Shown here: positions 50,016 through 60,500 of the stretch, piece by piece | Layout: each line of letters opens with the position of its first letter | How positions within the stretch are numbered: position 1 is the stretch's first letter | Origin: Paracyclopina nana | Lineage: Eukaryota; Arthropoda; Copepoda; Cyclopoida; Cyclopettidae | Direction of reading: 5' to 3' | DNA length: 64,000 nt | NCBI GenBank assembly: GCA_019096065.1 | Contig: JAGUCH010000001.1 | Location: 4,030,001 to 4,094,000, forward strand | Position numbers and translations under genes: made by a program | Notes under the pieces: generated by a model | Database searches by the model: none | What the model was told of the DNA's origin: nothing | The model's input: only the letters and a program-made list of their open reading frames with translations

Positions 50016-50021
50016 TTTATT
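50016..50021 (-). terminator. Candidate poly(A) signal of NOP56
   Basis: TTTATT on the plus strand is AATAAA on the minus strand, about 540 bases past the NOP56 stop. A non-canonical nearer signal is possible. Confidence 0.3.
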
Positions 50022-50556
50022 TCCCTGCGCAATCAATCGCGATAATCGTTTGTTTGCATGAACATAGACGAAACAAAAACTGGGTCAAAACTGTTTCTTT
50101 CGTCAAAGTCGACTACTACTGCAACAAAGTAGCCTTGATCTAGTTACATTATCTGATTCGTGACCTTTATACGAAGCTCTACAACTGCGCGTAGTGGCGA
50201 TGCTAAGCTGTCGTGTGTACTACACAATAGGCTTAAGGTTGCGAGACTTTGCGGTGAACCTATCGCTAATCCCCTTCATGAATGAGTGCCATCAACATGG
50301 CAACATTTCGCCACCAATACCAATCGAGAGATAATTCTCCGAACTGATAGCGGACATCATGCAAGCAATATTGGTGGCTTAACCAGGTTGGATAATGGGT
50401 CACCAATTCAATAATATCGATCAACTTTAAGCCGCCGTTAGCTGACGGTCATGAGTCCCATAATTCAGATATTTCATCTTCATGAACGCAGTATATTGAC
50501 ACGCACACGAGACACAATGATTAATGTGAAATACAGCACAAAATACATTAACGTTT

Positions 50557-52316
50557 TCAATCCTTGCTCTTCTTTTTCTTCTTCTTTTCGGAAGTCGGCG
50601 CCTCAACAATGCTTTCATCCTGGTCTTCTTTGTCCTTCTTCTTCTTCTTTTTCTTCTCAGATTTTGGAGTTTCGGGAGCCTCCGCAACCGCCTCCACTTC
50701 CACCTTTTCCTCCGCCTCCTTCTTCTTTTTCTTCTTCTTCTCAGATTTGGGAGTCTCAGGGGCGGCTTCCTCGACGCTCTCCATTTTCTTCTTCTTTTTC
50801 TTGGAGCCTTCACTGCTGTCCTCAGCAGCAGGCTCGTCAGCTTCCATCTCCTCAGCCTTCCTCTTCTTCTTTTTCTTATCCTTTTTGCCGACAGTTTTGA
50901 ATTCACCGTCTTCTTTCTGCACTGCTGCCATGGCCTCCATCATGACATCCATGTTTTTCTTGGGAATGTCTCCGGTCTCGAAAAACTTGAGCCTGTCCTC
51001 GACCTGCTCCTTCAACTTGCTACCAAAAATGTTGGTAGATGTCTCAGCGAAGCAATCAATCCTAAAGAATTAACGAAAAAATAAGTTAGTTAATATTCCT
51101 AGGAGACTAGTATTACCTGGATGCAATGGAGCACTTGTTGGCCAAGAAACGAGAAATTCGACCCTTGTTCTTAGCCGCAGCTCTTCCAATGAAGGATGAG
51201 TGGAAAATCAGACCATACTTGGGCGTGTTGCCCTTCTTCTTGAGCGCCCGGAAAAGAGCTTTTTCGGCACCCAAGATTTGTACAGTTGAGGCTGGATACT
51301 TGGCCAAATTTGTCAATGATCCAGCATGCGAGATCAGACGAGCCCCAACAGTTTCTCCTATGAGAGCGGCAAGGTTGGGAGCAACGTTGCTCATCTTGTC
51401 TTGCAAATAGGTGGAGAGCTCTTTGCGGTACTCGGCAAGTGCAACGACTCGGTTGGCAAACTTGTCGATGTTCATCAAATCAATTGGGGAAATGTCCATT
51501 CCCATGGAAGATTTAGAAGCATCCACAATTGCTTTGGCCTTGGCCGAATCCATGACGACCTCTTCCAAAGCGGTGACAGCCTCGTCAGTCAACTCCTTGC
51601 GGTTCTTGATGACCTTAACACACTTGGCGAAAGTGTAGTTGTCAGGAACAATCTTAACGAGTTCCGGGAAGTGGTAGGAGTACCACTCTCGTATACGCAT
51701 GCTGAACGTGTTGACGTCCTTGTCAAGTTGATCCAGGAGGGCAATACTCTGAATAATCATATTGTCCGATTTATGGACGTTGAACTTGACCTTGGCTCTT
51801 GAGTAAGCATGGCCAAGACCGAGTTGAGCCTTTGAACTGGCTTCGGCGGACATGCCCTTCACGAGCTTGGCAAAATGCAGACGAATTCCACGGACAATTT
51901 CAGGCACGACACCAATATGAGAGACCTAACAAGAACGGCAAATTATGCATCGAAATAAAACAGCTTTGATTAAAAAAGTGTACCTTGACACCAGTTGCTT
52001 CAGAGACGACGGCACCAAGCTTAGGATCCAAAACTCCCAAGGTTACTTTCTTGACCTTTTTTGGCATGTTGGACTGAAGGAAAAACTTGAGTTGATCAGT
52101 GCACAGACCTTCAGAGACAGCATTGATGTTGGCCAGAGCATCTTCGGCGTTCTTGAACGGCTGAAAAGCTTGAAGACTGACGACCGAATTGAACGAGGAA
52201 ATGTCCGTGATGGACTCTTCTACGGCAGACTGAAGCATTGAAATTTCCTCGAATTCCTTGACACGGAAAAGGCCGTAGCCTGAGGCATGCTCAAATAAGG
52301 CCATAGACACGGCCAT
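50557..52316 (-). CDS. Nop56: NOP56, box C/D snoRNP core protein, 548 aa, three exons
   Basis: NOP56 pairs with NOP58 and fibrillarin in box C/D snoRNPs, which direct 2'-O-methylation of rRNA in the nucleolus. Exons (minus strand) are 52316-51984, 51925-51117 and 51061-50557, with introns of only 58 and 55 bp; the joined frame is exact. The N-terminal domain ([20 protein letters not shown]) is followed by the coiled-coil and NOP domain. Hallmarks include [62 protein letters not shown] and [19 protein letters not shown]. The tail from about residue 430 is the usual Lys/Glu-rich nucleolar extension (KKKKK blocks, four of them after SEK). ATG context is CAAAATGG. The introns are too short to host snoRNAs, unlike those of vertebrate NOP56. 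Identity is firm. Confidence 0.96.
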
Positions 52317-52364
52317 TTTGAAAAACTTGCAAGTCGCAGCAGTTTTTCAAAAATTATCTTCTCA

Positions 52365-52370
52365 CACGTG
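52365..52370. promoter_or_regulatory. E-box CACGTG upstream of NOP56
   Basis: The palindromic E-box lies 49 bases before the NOP56 start codon, in the expected core-promoter or leader region. Myc/Max binds CACGTG and is known to activate nucleolar and ribosome-biogenesis genes in flies and vertebrates. Functional use here is inference from position. Confidence 0.5.
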
Positions 52371-52627
52371 GGGTCAACTCGCGAGCTCGCAAGTTTGAAA
52401 ACACAACAAAAATTTGTAAATAATGCGCAAGGGCGACCCGAAAATAAATCTAAGAATATTAAAAATTCATTTTCTTCACTTTGTACGCCATATAAAAACT
52501 GATGCGATGCTTAAACGACATAATTAATTATTTGAATATTTTTCATTTTTGTGTCGGTGATTTATCGGAATTTTTTTTGCCATTATGATGCAACCTTTCA
52601 TGATTTTCATCTCGTTTTGTGGTTTTC

Positions 52628-52897
52628 ATATTAGGTAATAAAAGCAAGATTATTTCTACCATATTTTTCCTTATGCCATAGCCAATTGATATATCTTAAA
52701 TGACTCATAACTAAAAGCTAAATATTAGCTCATTCATGATTTATGACGCTTTTTACGAGGACTTGAGACATTAGCATTGAATAGGCTTGAAAACGCTTTG
52801 TTTCCACTTTGCTTCTGCTTTCTTGTTCAATGCTTGAGAAACGATTTCTGTGCTCACATTGGCATTAGCATAATCGGGGCATTAAACGCAATTCATT
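52628..52897. repeat. 270-bp direct repeat, copy 1
   Basis: Positions 52628-52897 recur without any difference that I can find at 53065-53334, an offset of 437 bp. The block is AT-rich and non-coding, and its ends have no inverted repeats. Confidence 0.95.
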
Positions 52898-53064
52898 TTT
52901 CAAAATAAGCATTCATCTCAGTATTTTTTTAGCAAAACAAACCAGTGAATATTTTATCTGGTAGCACTGAATTTTGAATCGACTACTCCCTAATCCCAAA
53001 AGTTTCAACTTTCCGTCCGCTAGGCGTGCTACTTGCATTTGTTATTGTTGTGTCACTATTGTCA

Positions 53065-53334
53065 ATATTAGGTAATAAAAGCAAGATTATTTCTACCATA
53101 TTTTTCCTTATGCCATAGCCAATTGATATATCTTAAATGACTCATAACTAAAAGCTAAATATTAGCTCATTCATGATTTATGACGCTTTTTACGAGGACT
53201 TGAGACATTAGCATTGAATAGGCTTGAAAACGCTTTGTTTCCACTTTGCTTCTGCTTTCTTGTTCAATGCTTGAGAAACGATTTCTGTGCTCACATTGGC
53301 ATTAGCATAATCGGGGCATTAAACGCAATTCATT
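53065..53334. repeat. 270-bp direct repeat, copy 2
   Basis: This copy is identical to 52628-52897. The 167-bp spacer between the copies is unique. Complete identity points to a very recent duplication or to an assembly or haplotype artefact. Confidence 0.95.
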
Positions 53335-53880
53335 AATTCCCATGAACAGCCAACTGATGGCACTTTTATAACAGCAAAACAAATAGGTAACTCATTTATA
53401 TGATGGTATCTATGATGCAACGTAGGTGATATAGCACCGCAAAATATCGTTCCTTTTTCAAGTTCGAAAAGGGTGTTCGTGGGAATTTCGGCATGCCGTG
53501 TTGTTGTAGGAAGTAATTCTTATTCTGCGACAAAGTCGTCCATAGAAATTCAAATGAGGGCCTCATGCACGTACTTTAGGGCCTTTGCATTGAAGAGGCA
53601 AAGGCCAAATAGTAAGCACGGGCATAAGATAGAAATCTACATGGAACGAGGGCGGAGAGCGACTTCATCTATATGCAAAAAAGGTCCTCATTTTCTTTTC
53701 TTGCCAGTTTTCAATTTGGCTTGGTTGGCTTCATTTTCTGGCAAGAAGCCGGAGGAAAGAAAATGGCCATGCCTAGGCTATTTGTAAGCCCCAATAGGAA
53801 TCCCATGTGCTTACCTAGATCCACGAAAAATATAGTTCCATTAAAACGAGCCTTGATTAGCATGATTAAAAGCATCGTGA

Positions 53881-53886
53881 TTTATT
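53881..53886 (-). terminator. Candidate poly(A) signal of Ror
   Basis: AATAAA on the minus strand, about 460 bases after the Ror stop codon at 54349. Confidence 0.35.
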
Positions 53887-54348
53887 CCATAGGTATGTGT
53901 TTTATCTCTGCAAACAGATCTTTTAAACGAGGTACATAATTCTTAGATAATATGTAGATTAGTGGCTTGAGCACTACAATTCATCATCAGTGTTCGTGGT
54001 AAATACTTCTGTGTTGTAGTAGAAGAATCAGTTGTGTAAGTTGATTTCGCGTGATTTCTTGAATTACTAGGTTCACTTTGGCTTTTTGGAGCAAGCAATA
54101 GCAACAAGATATAAAAACCAATGTATATAAAAGAGTCAAAGCATATAAAGCATCGCCAAGCTCAGCAAAAGTTGTGAGATGCAAATCAGTATACACTGTT
54201 GGAGGAAGCTGCTGCTGCGCTACTTCTTGTAAAAAATGGTGGCTGTCATCCTGGGCTGGCAGTATTCTTAATTGATGCGTCGTTTCCATGGAAGTTGGGC
54301 CAGCAAGGTAGTAGATTTTCTGCCCTCAAGATGGCTGATAATGTAACC

Positions 54349-57300
54349 TTAAACCATTTGCAAAGAAGCAATGCTGGAAGTCTGACAATTAGAAGACATC
54401 TGCTGTTGATGATTTTGCTGATGTTGAGATTGTTGAGGGGGGTACATGCCTTGACCTCCATAAGCTCCCAAAAGCATTGACTGTGGCGCTCCATTGCCAC
54501 CCATCTGCACCATGTGATGCCCCATGTAGGGGGACACGCCACGATGCCCATAGGCCTGCTGCATTTGCTGCATTTGTGCATTGCTAAGGTTCGTAGAGCC
54601 TGTGTTGTTGCTGGGTCCAGTGCTTGAGTGATGTGAGCCACTGTGCTGAGATGCATTACACATGCTGTGACTAGTTGTACTTGGAGGATACCCAGACCCA
54701 TAGCCTTCCCAGTGCCTGAGTCGGTTGTGAATCTCTGCAAAAGTTGGCCTTCGATTGGGCACCTCATGCCAACATTCCACCATGAAGGCATACATGCGTG
54801 AAGGACAGTCTTCTGGACATGGTAGTAATTGTCGAGATCGTATCATCTCAATGACTTCTTGGTTGCTGTAGCCATAGTAAGGCTGCAGTCCATAGCTGTA
54901 AATCTCCCATAAAACCACCCCAAATGACCAGACATCTGACTCGGTGGTGAACTTCCCATACAGTATGCTCTCAGGTGGCATCCAACGCACTGGCAACAGG
55001 GATTTGGATTGAACACGGTAATAGTCGGCCGCATAAATGTCACGGCTGAGACCAAAGTCTGATATTTTCACAGTGAGATTCTCCCCCACCAGGCAATTCC
55101 TAGCAGCCAGGTCTCTGTGCACGTAATGATGTCCAGCCAGGTATTCCATGCCAGCAGCAATTTGAATAGCTATGAAAGACATGTCAGTTGGGCTAAGGAC
55201 ATTTGAGCTCTCCTCCATGGCCTCAGAGGCATCCGAGTCCACATTTGGGCTATGCGTGATGAGAAATTCGTGCAAGTCACCATGGGCCATGTGTTCGAAG
55301 ATCATGCACTGCGGATCTTCCTGAAAGCAGACACCAATCAGGCAAACTATGTTGGGGTGGCGCAGATCAGTCATTAGGTCCGCCTCTCTCTGAAAATCGC
55401 TCCTGGTCTTTTGATTGGCGCCAGGCTTCAAGGTCTTGATGGCCACAATGGAAGCGCCGGGGCCAATGATGCCCATGAGCTCGCCCTGGTACACCTTGCC
55501 AAAAGCTCCTTCCCCGAGTTCTTGCATGAACCGCACACTTTGAAGGGGAATCTCTCGTGCTCTGACTCTTTGCTGCTGCTGCTGTTGTTGTTGTTGAAGG
55601 TGGGGTGCATTTTGTTGCTGCTCATGCGACAGTAAACTGTTCATTTCCATGTTGGCATTGTGTCCGTTTTGAGAAAGTGTCCTCTGGGACCCATTGGCAT
55701 TGGAGACGTTTGATGCAGCAGATGCTGCAGCTAACATAGCTGCTTTTTTGCTGCTTTTGGTCTTCTTCCTCATGCAACAAAGGCCTATGCACAAAGAGAC
55801 CAATGCCACAGCGACAACAGCTGGGATGACCACATAGAGGTACAAGTTGATGTTGTTACACTTGGGGATGCCACACGGCTCAGGATAGTCGGGGTTTTGG
55901 CCCGAGAAACACCACGGTTCATCCAGACTGGAGGCAAACACAGAGGGATTTCTGCAGTAGTTGTGCCCTCCAACCAGCTCTGGATGGGGCGTGGTAGAGG
56001 CGGCCTTTCGGTTCCAGGGAAGACATGGTGATCCAGATTTGGTGGTGGCAATGGTGCCTCTGTATTCTGAGCCGGATCCAGTATAGCAAGTGTGAGGCTT
56101 CAGCAGCTGTGACACCTGCAATCATCCATCAACAAGAATTAGAATCTTCTATGGAAAGTAGGCTTATGCAAATGGGACACTCGCCAGCTGCGACCCATCA
56201 CAATGCCAATAATGAAGCAAACAGGCCGCAGGAGCAGCAAGCAGACGCGCGATTAATGGCCTAATTAAAGAGGGCTTTATACCTGGGGTATTCCAATGGA
56301 AACACAAGTGGCGGCTCCAGGAGATCCGACTGGGGGCAACTCATTGCAGACAGGCAGGACCATTTGAGTTCCCAAGAGCTGGTGCTGCCTGGCGATGGCC
56401 AGCTCCTTGCGGCAAAGCTGGTCCTCCAGCATTTCGCACTCCTCCCTGCAAATCTTCCTCGGCCTTTCGGTCCTTCTGTCACAAAGAGGCAGCGTGGAGA
56501 GGCAAATCGATGGAATGGCGTAGTGTGAGCAAGATTCAGACAAGTCTGGCGAGGCCGTAATCACAGTCAGGGCTGCAGTCAACTTTTGCTCAATGTACTG
56601 CTGCGAAAGGCCCTCCGACACGAAAACGTACTCCTGGCCTACGTATTTGGCACACACTGAGCCTACATATGGTTCGCACACGCCTGATCGCTCGTTGGGC
56701 TCCAGGCTTGGAATGTTTTCGCCCAATCTCCTCAAATCATTGCTGGTTTGAGGGGTTGATGATTTGGACGCCTTCTTGCCAGAAGTATCCACTTGGTTGA
56801 AGCGGTTGCCTGCTCCGAAATTGGTGGGCTTTTGTCCACCCTCGAACTCCACCATGCCACCCATGCCAGGAAAGTCAGGATCTGAGTAGGTTTCTGGCAG
56901 CAAGCCACTCTCATCATTCTCATGCTGATTTTCAAACAAATTTTTATTCCTATTGAAATTTCCCCCCTTTCCGAGCTCCACTGTCACAATGGCGACTGAT
57001 TTGACTGTATCGATCCCGTTCGAAGCTCGGCATTCGTAAAAGGCAGTGTCAAGCGTTTCGACAGTCTTGAATTTGAGCATTGACCATTGGAGATCACCTC
57101 CCACCTTGGACTTGATTTTCATTCGGTTTTTCTCCTCAATTAGGGGAGCATCATTTTTGTACCTGAAAAGGGAAAGCCACACTTGATTTTTCATGCATCA
57201 ACAACTCAAGGACCTTTTGAAATTACCAGTCGAAGGAGGTAGCTGGTTTGGTGCCCGAGACCTCGCATCTGAGCTTGAGGCTGTCGCCAGCCTCTTTCGT

Positions 57301-57528
57301 GATATTTTTCAACCCTTTGAGGACGGTGAGGGTTTTCGCCTTCTTCTTCGGCCCATCAGTGGGTAATAGTTCCGCATCGGCGTCCTCATCATCAATGTCC
57401 ACTGGGTAGTAATCTTCATCGTAAATTGAGGTCGTTGAGGATGTCATCCCTGAGGATTGCTGAGATGGAGACTGGCAATGGGCAATCCCCACTAGGAGGA
57501 GCAGCCAAAGAAAAGACTGCTTGGCCAT
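54349..57528 (-). CDS. Ror: Ror-family receptor tyrosine kinase, 982 aa, three coding exons
   Basis: Ror receptors bind Wnt ligands through a Frizzled-type domain and act in planar polarity and neural development. Exons (minus strand) are 57528-57227, 57162-56283 and 56115-54349; phases join exactly. Domains in order: signal peptide (MAKQSFLWLLLLVGIAHC); Ig domain (about 65-165, LKLRCEVSG to TAFYECRASNG); Frizzled CRD (about 258-385, CEPYVGSVC to CREECEMLEDQLC); Kringle (about 403-480, CYTGSGSEYRG to CNN); transmembrane helix (about 485-510, YLYVVIPAVVAVALVSLCIG); tyrosine kinase (about 590-875). The kinase has GEGAFGKVY, VAIK, HRDLAARN, DFG and the YAADYYRVQ activation loop, all canonical. 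The juxtamembrane part has a nine-Gln run, and the tail is Gln/Met/Ser-rich. The whole Kringle-to-tail half is one 1767-bp exon. The start is ATG at 57528, followed by the hydrophobic leader. Confidence 0.96.
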
Positions 57529-60500
57529 CTTGAAGTACAACTAGGCTACTGATATGTGGGATGAGTAGGACTTTGAGGTCATTTTATGACCCTTTCTATT
57601 CTTAGGACATCATCATGAAAAAGGAAATTTGTGGAAAAAAGCCACTGGAGGGTCGTTATGGCACCCTAGAAAAGAGAGCAAGATGCAATTTAGACTTTGT
57701 GGCCTTACACAATGGGGAGTTTGGGCTAACGCTATTTAAGCAATGAAATCGAAAATTAAGCCACTTTTCTGGCTTGTCACGCCGATTGGTCAGATTTACT
57801 GAGAAATTGCTCACACCCATAAGCGGCTTTTTTGTAACGCCTCGACCACATTGTGGGGATGTCTTAAGAGTGGGCGTGGATTAAAGATCTGACTTTTTTG
57901 CTTTCCAGGACATTCGGGGTGATATATGAGTTGACACCGAGGAGCAGTTGATAGAACTTTTTCCTCCGAGCTTTTTGTTCTCCTCCAAGTAGTTAGTTTT
58001 GTTTGTATTGTTGGCTTCCAAGCCCATACACAAAACATAATCTCATATTCCCCACTTGCCTCTGCATTGCATGGAACATAATAAAACTTTCAAGAAATAA
58101 TGTCTTTCTTCCCCCTTCTTGAGTAGTTGGTGAAAAAGCAAGCGTCAACAAAAGACTTCTACTACGAACAACATGTATCATAAATGCTAGACAAGCAGTG
58201 CACACAATTTATACCAGAAGCCAATTTGATATAATTATAATGGTGAAACACTGCTCAAAGCATTTCTTCCCAATGACCATCTTCAAGTCTCTGAACTATT
58301 TGTTGACCATACACACAGATAGTTTTGGAAAATAATAATGTGTGCTTGGAAAATAATTGGGTATCCGCCACCAGCAGCTAATAATAACTTGTCTGAGTTT
58401 TTCATATTTTCATCAGATCATGCAATCGTATTTGATAGCACGTGTTTTTGATTAAAAAAGCAGCAGCCATTGCCAACCTCCTGCGCTCTCGTGAAAGTAG
58501 TAGAAAAATGAAAATTGTAGTATCTGGTATAGGCTATTTATGTATGCAGTCTGCGTCCGCCTCTCACAGTCCTGATCTTTCCCCTGGAGAAGAAAGCTTC
58601 TATTACTGGTTAGTATTAGATTGTTGAGAACTTGAGGAGGGTTAGCAACTTCTTCACTTTTGAGATCACTTTCCTCGAGAGTAGCCACTTATCTACATAT
58701 AAGCAAAGATGCACCACCCCCAATTTGGAGCATAAGTTCGGCCAATGAACCTTCACGCTACACTCGACTGAAAATTAGGCGCCAAAAGTCGAGTGTCGGA
58801 TTGAAGCATTTTGGTCTGCATCTTGTTAGCAATGCAGCAATTGAGAAATGTGAAAATAATGGCAGTTTCATCAGCTTTTATTGGGTGATGGTGACAGATC
58901 ATCACTTGAATCGCTGCGTGTGGTGAGCTCCTAGCTGTGCTCTAGAAGTGTAGCAGTATTTGGAGAAATTTTCTCAGGGATTATTAGAATTGGCGCATGA
59001 CTGATGGGGAAGCCTGCAATTATCAAGGGGTGACGCCTCTCGCAGATACACAGATAGTAATTGTGGCACGTCGTTACAGCGCATTGTGTGCATGTTATAA
59101 TGACCCTGCTCAATTGTCCACGTTCTCTCTTAAAACGTATAGGACGACATTTTTTCCCCTTCAGGTTACTACTTGAAGCATTTGCCAAAAATGTGACTTG
59201 ACACGCGCAGTCCTGATCCCCCCTTTTTTGCTGCAGTTTTTATATATTCCAGGAGATGACAAGGGCCGATTCCTCAGCCTTATAGACGACGACAACAACT
59301 TTAACATCGTGACACTGATGGATGACGCTTGTTCACTTCAAGCGACATTTCCAACTTCGAAAAATGGAGCAAAATCTGCGCGCAAACTTTTTCCCACAGC
59401 CAACTTGGAATCAAAGTGATATTTGGTGCCTTGTTGAAAAGTTTCCTCTCTCGAACCACTCAAAGAAAGAATGATGACAAATGCCTCTCACGAAAAAACG
59501 TTAACTGGGGAAAGTAAAAATCCCGCTACCAAAAATAAACTAAGAGAATGATTGATGCATTTTATTTCACCTTAGTCGCTGCAAAGAAAGAAAAAAACCG
59601 GGAGCGCCTCCTCAAAATGTGGTCAGTGTCTTTAAGGGGCAGAGCTAATCAGGTCCAAATATTTAGAGCCCCCTTAACTATCCAGATTTATATCAGCTAA
59701 TTTTCCAGTGGTTACCACTGCCAGTTCCAACATCTTCGAGAAGGTGATCCAAACGTTTGTCCATTTATGGCATAGGTAGTACCTGGTAGGTGCTTGCAGG
59801 TGATTCAACTTGGCTTAATTTATAAAAACGGAAAGGAAGCGGGATTTGGCATTAGGCTTCAAAAAGCCATAAGCTCTCGATTCATCTGTCATGGCCAATT
59901 AAATCCCACAAAATCATAATTCGCTTCTTACATGATCAATGGTCACATTTTTCATTTTCAACAACTTGTTCAACGCAGCGCGTCTTCAGTTAGCCGCAAG
60001 AAGACCTTTTAATTTTCAAAAATAGTAAACAAACCACCTAAGTCGTAAGCAATCATCTTTGGCACAATTTCTAGTACAATTTGGAAGCATTATTTTTCCA
60101 AATTGTGGTAGAAGTAGTGGAACTAATTTGACACATTTTGCGCACACCAATTTTTTTCCAACAACATCTCCCTCACGAAAGCCACGAGTATAAATACTTT
60201 TGCAGACCCCTAATTTGATATGTTTTTAGGCATGCCCTTTTTTTGGAAGGTGTAGCACTACTTTTCCGCCAGGGAAAATATGCAGGGGTCATGTTTTAAT
60301 GTGGCAAATTATTCTTTATGTGAGAGCTCTTCTTTTGCACCATAACTGCACAGTGGATCAATAAATTCGTTTTGCTTCTCCCACCACCCCCTTCTTTCCC
60401 TTAGCTATTGCTGCTAGCCTATAGCAGTATGTAGTTTCGGTGTCAAGTTGGGGGTTCTGTGTTGAATTGATCACAGTGCGTCTAGACTTTCGCATGTACG

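Larger units (their letters stand above)
49287..50556. other. Convergent 3' regions of the zinc-finger gene and NOP56
   Basis: AT-rich 3' UTR and intergenic sequence between two genes that end toward each other. It contains AATAAA at 49544 and again near 49858 on the plus strand, TGTACATA (a Pumilio-type site) near 49758, and an AATAAA on the minus strand near 50016 for NOP56. No coding frame is supported. Confidence 0.6.
52317..54348. other. Intergenic region between NOP56 and Ror with duplicated 270-bp block
   Basis: Upstream of NOP56 there is a CACGTG E-box, then AT-rich DNA holding two identical 270-bp direct repeats. Nearer Ror (on the minus strand) is its 3' UTR, with an AATAAA at 53881-53886. 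No gene is supported. Confidence 0.7.

Noticed and set aside
50427..50906. Arg-rich minus-strand frame and Phe/Ser-rich plus-strand frame
   Set aside because: Both are shadows of the Lys/Glu-rich NOP56 tail read in other frames.
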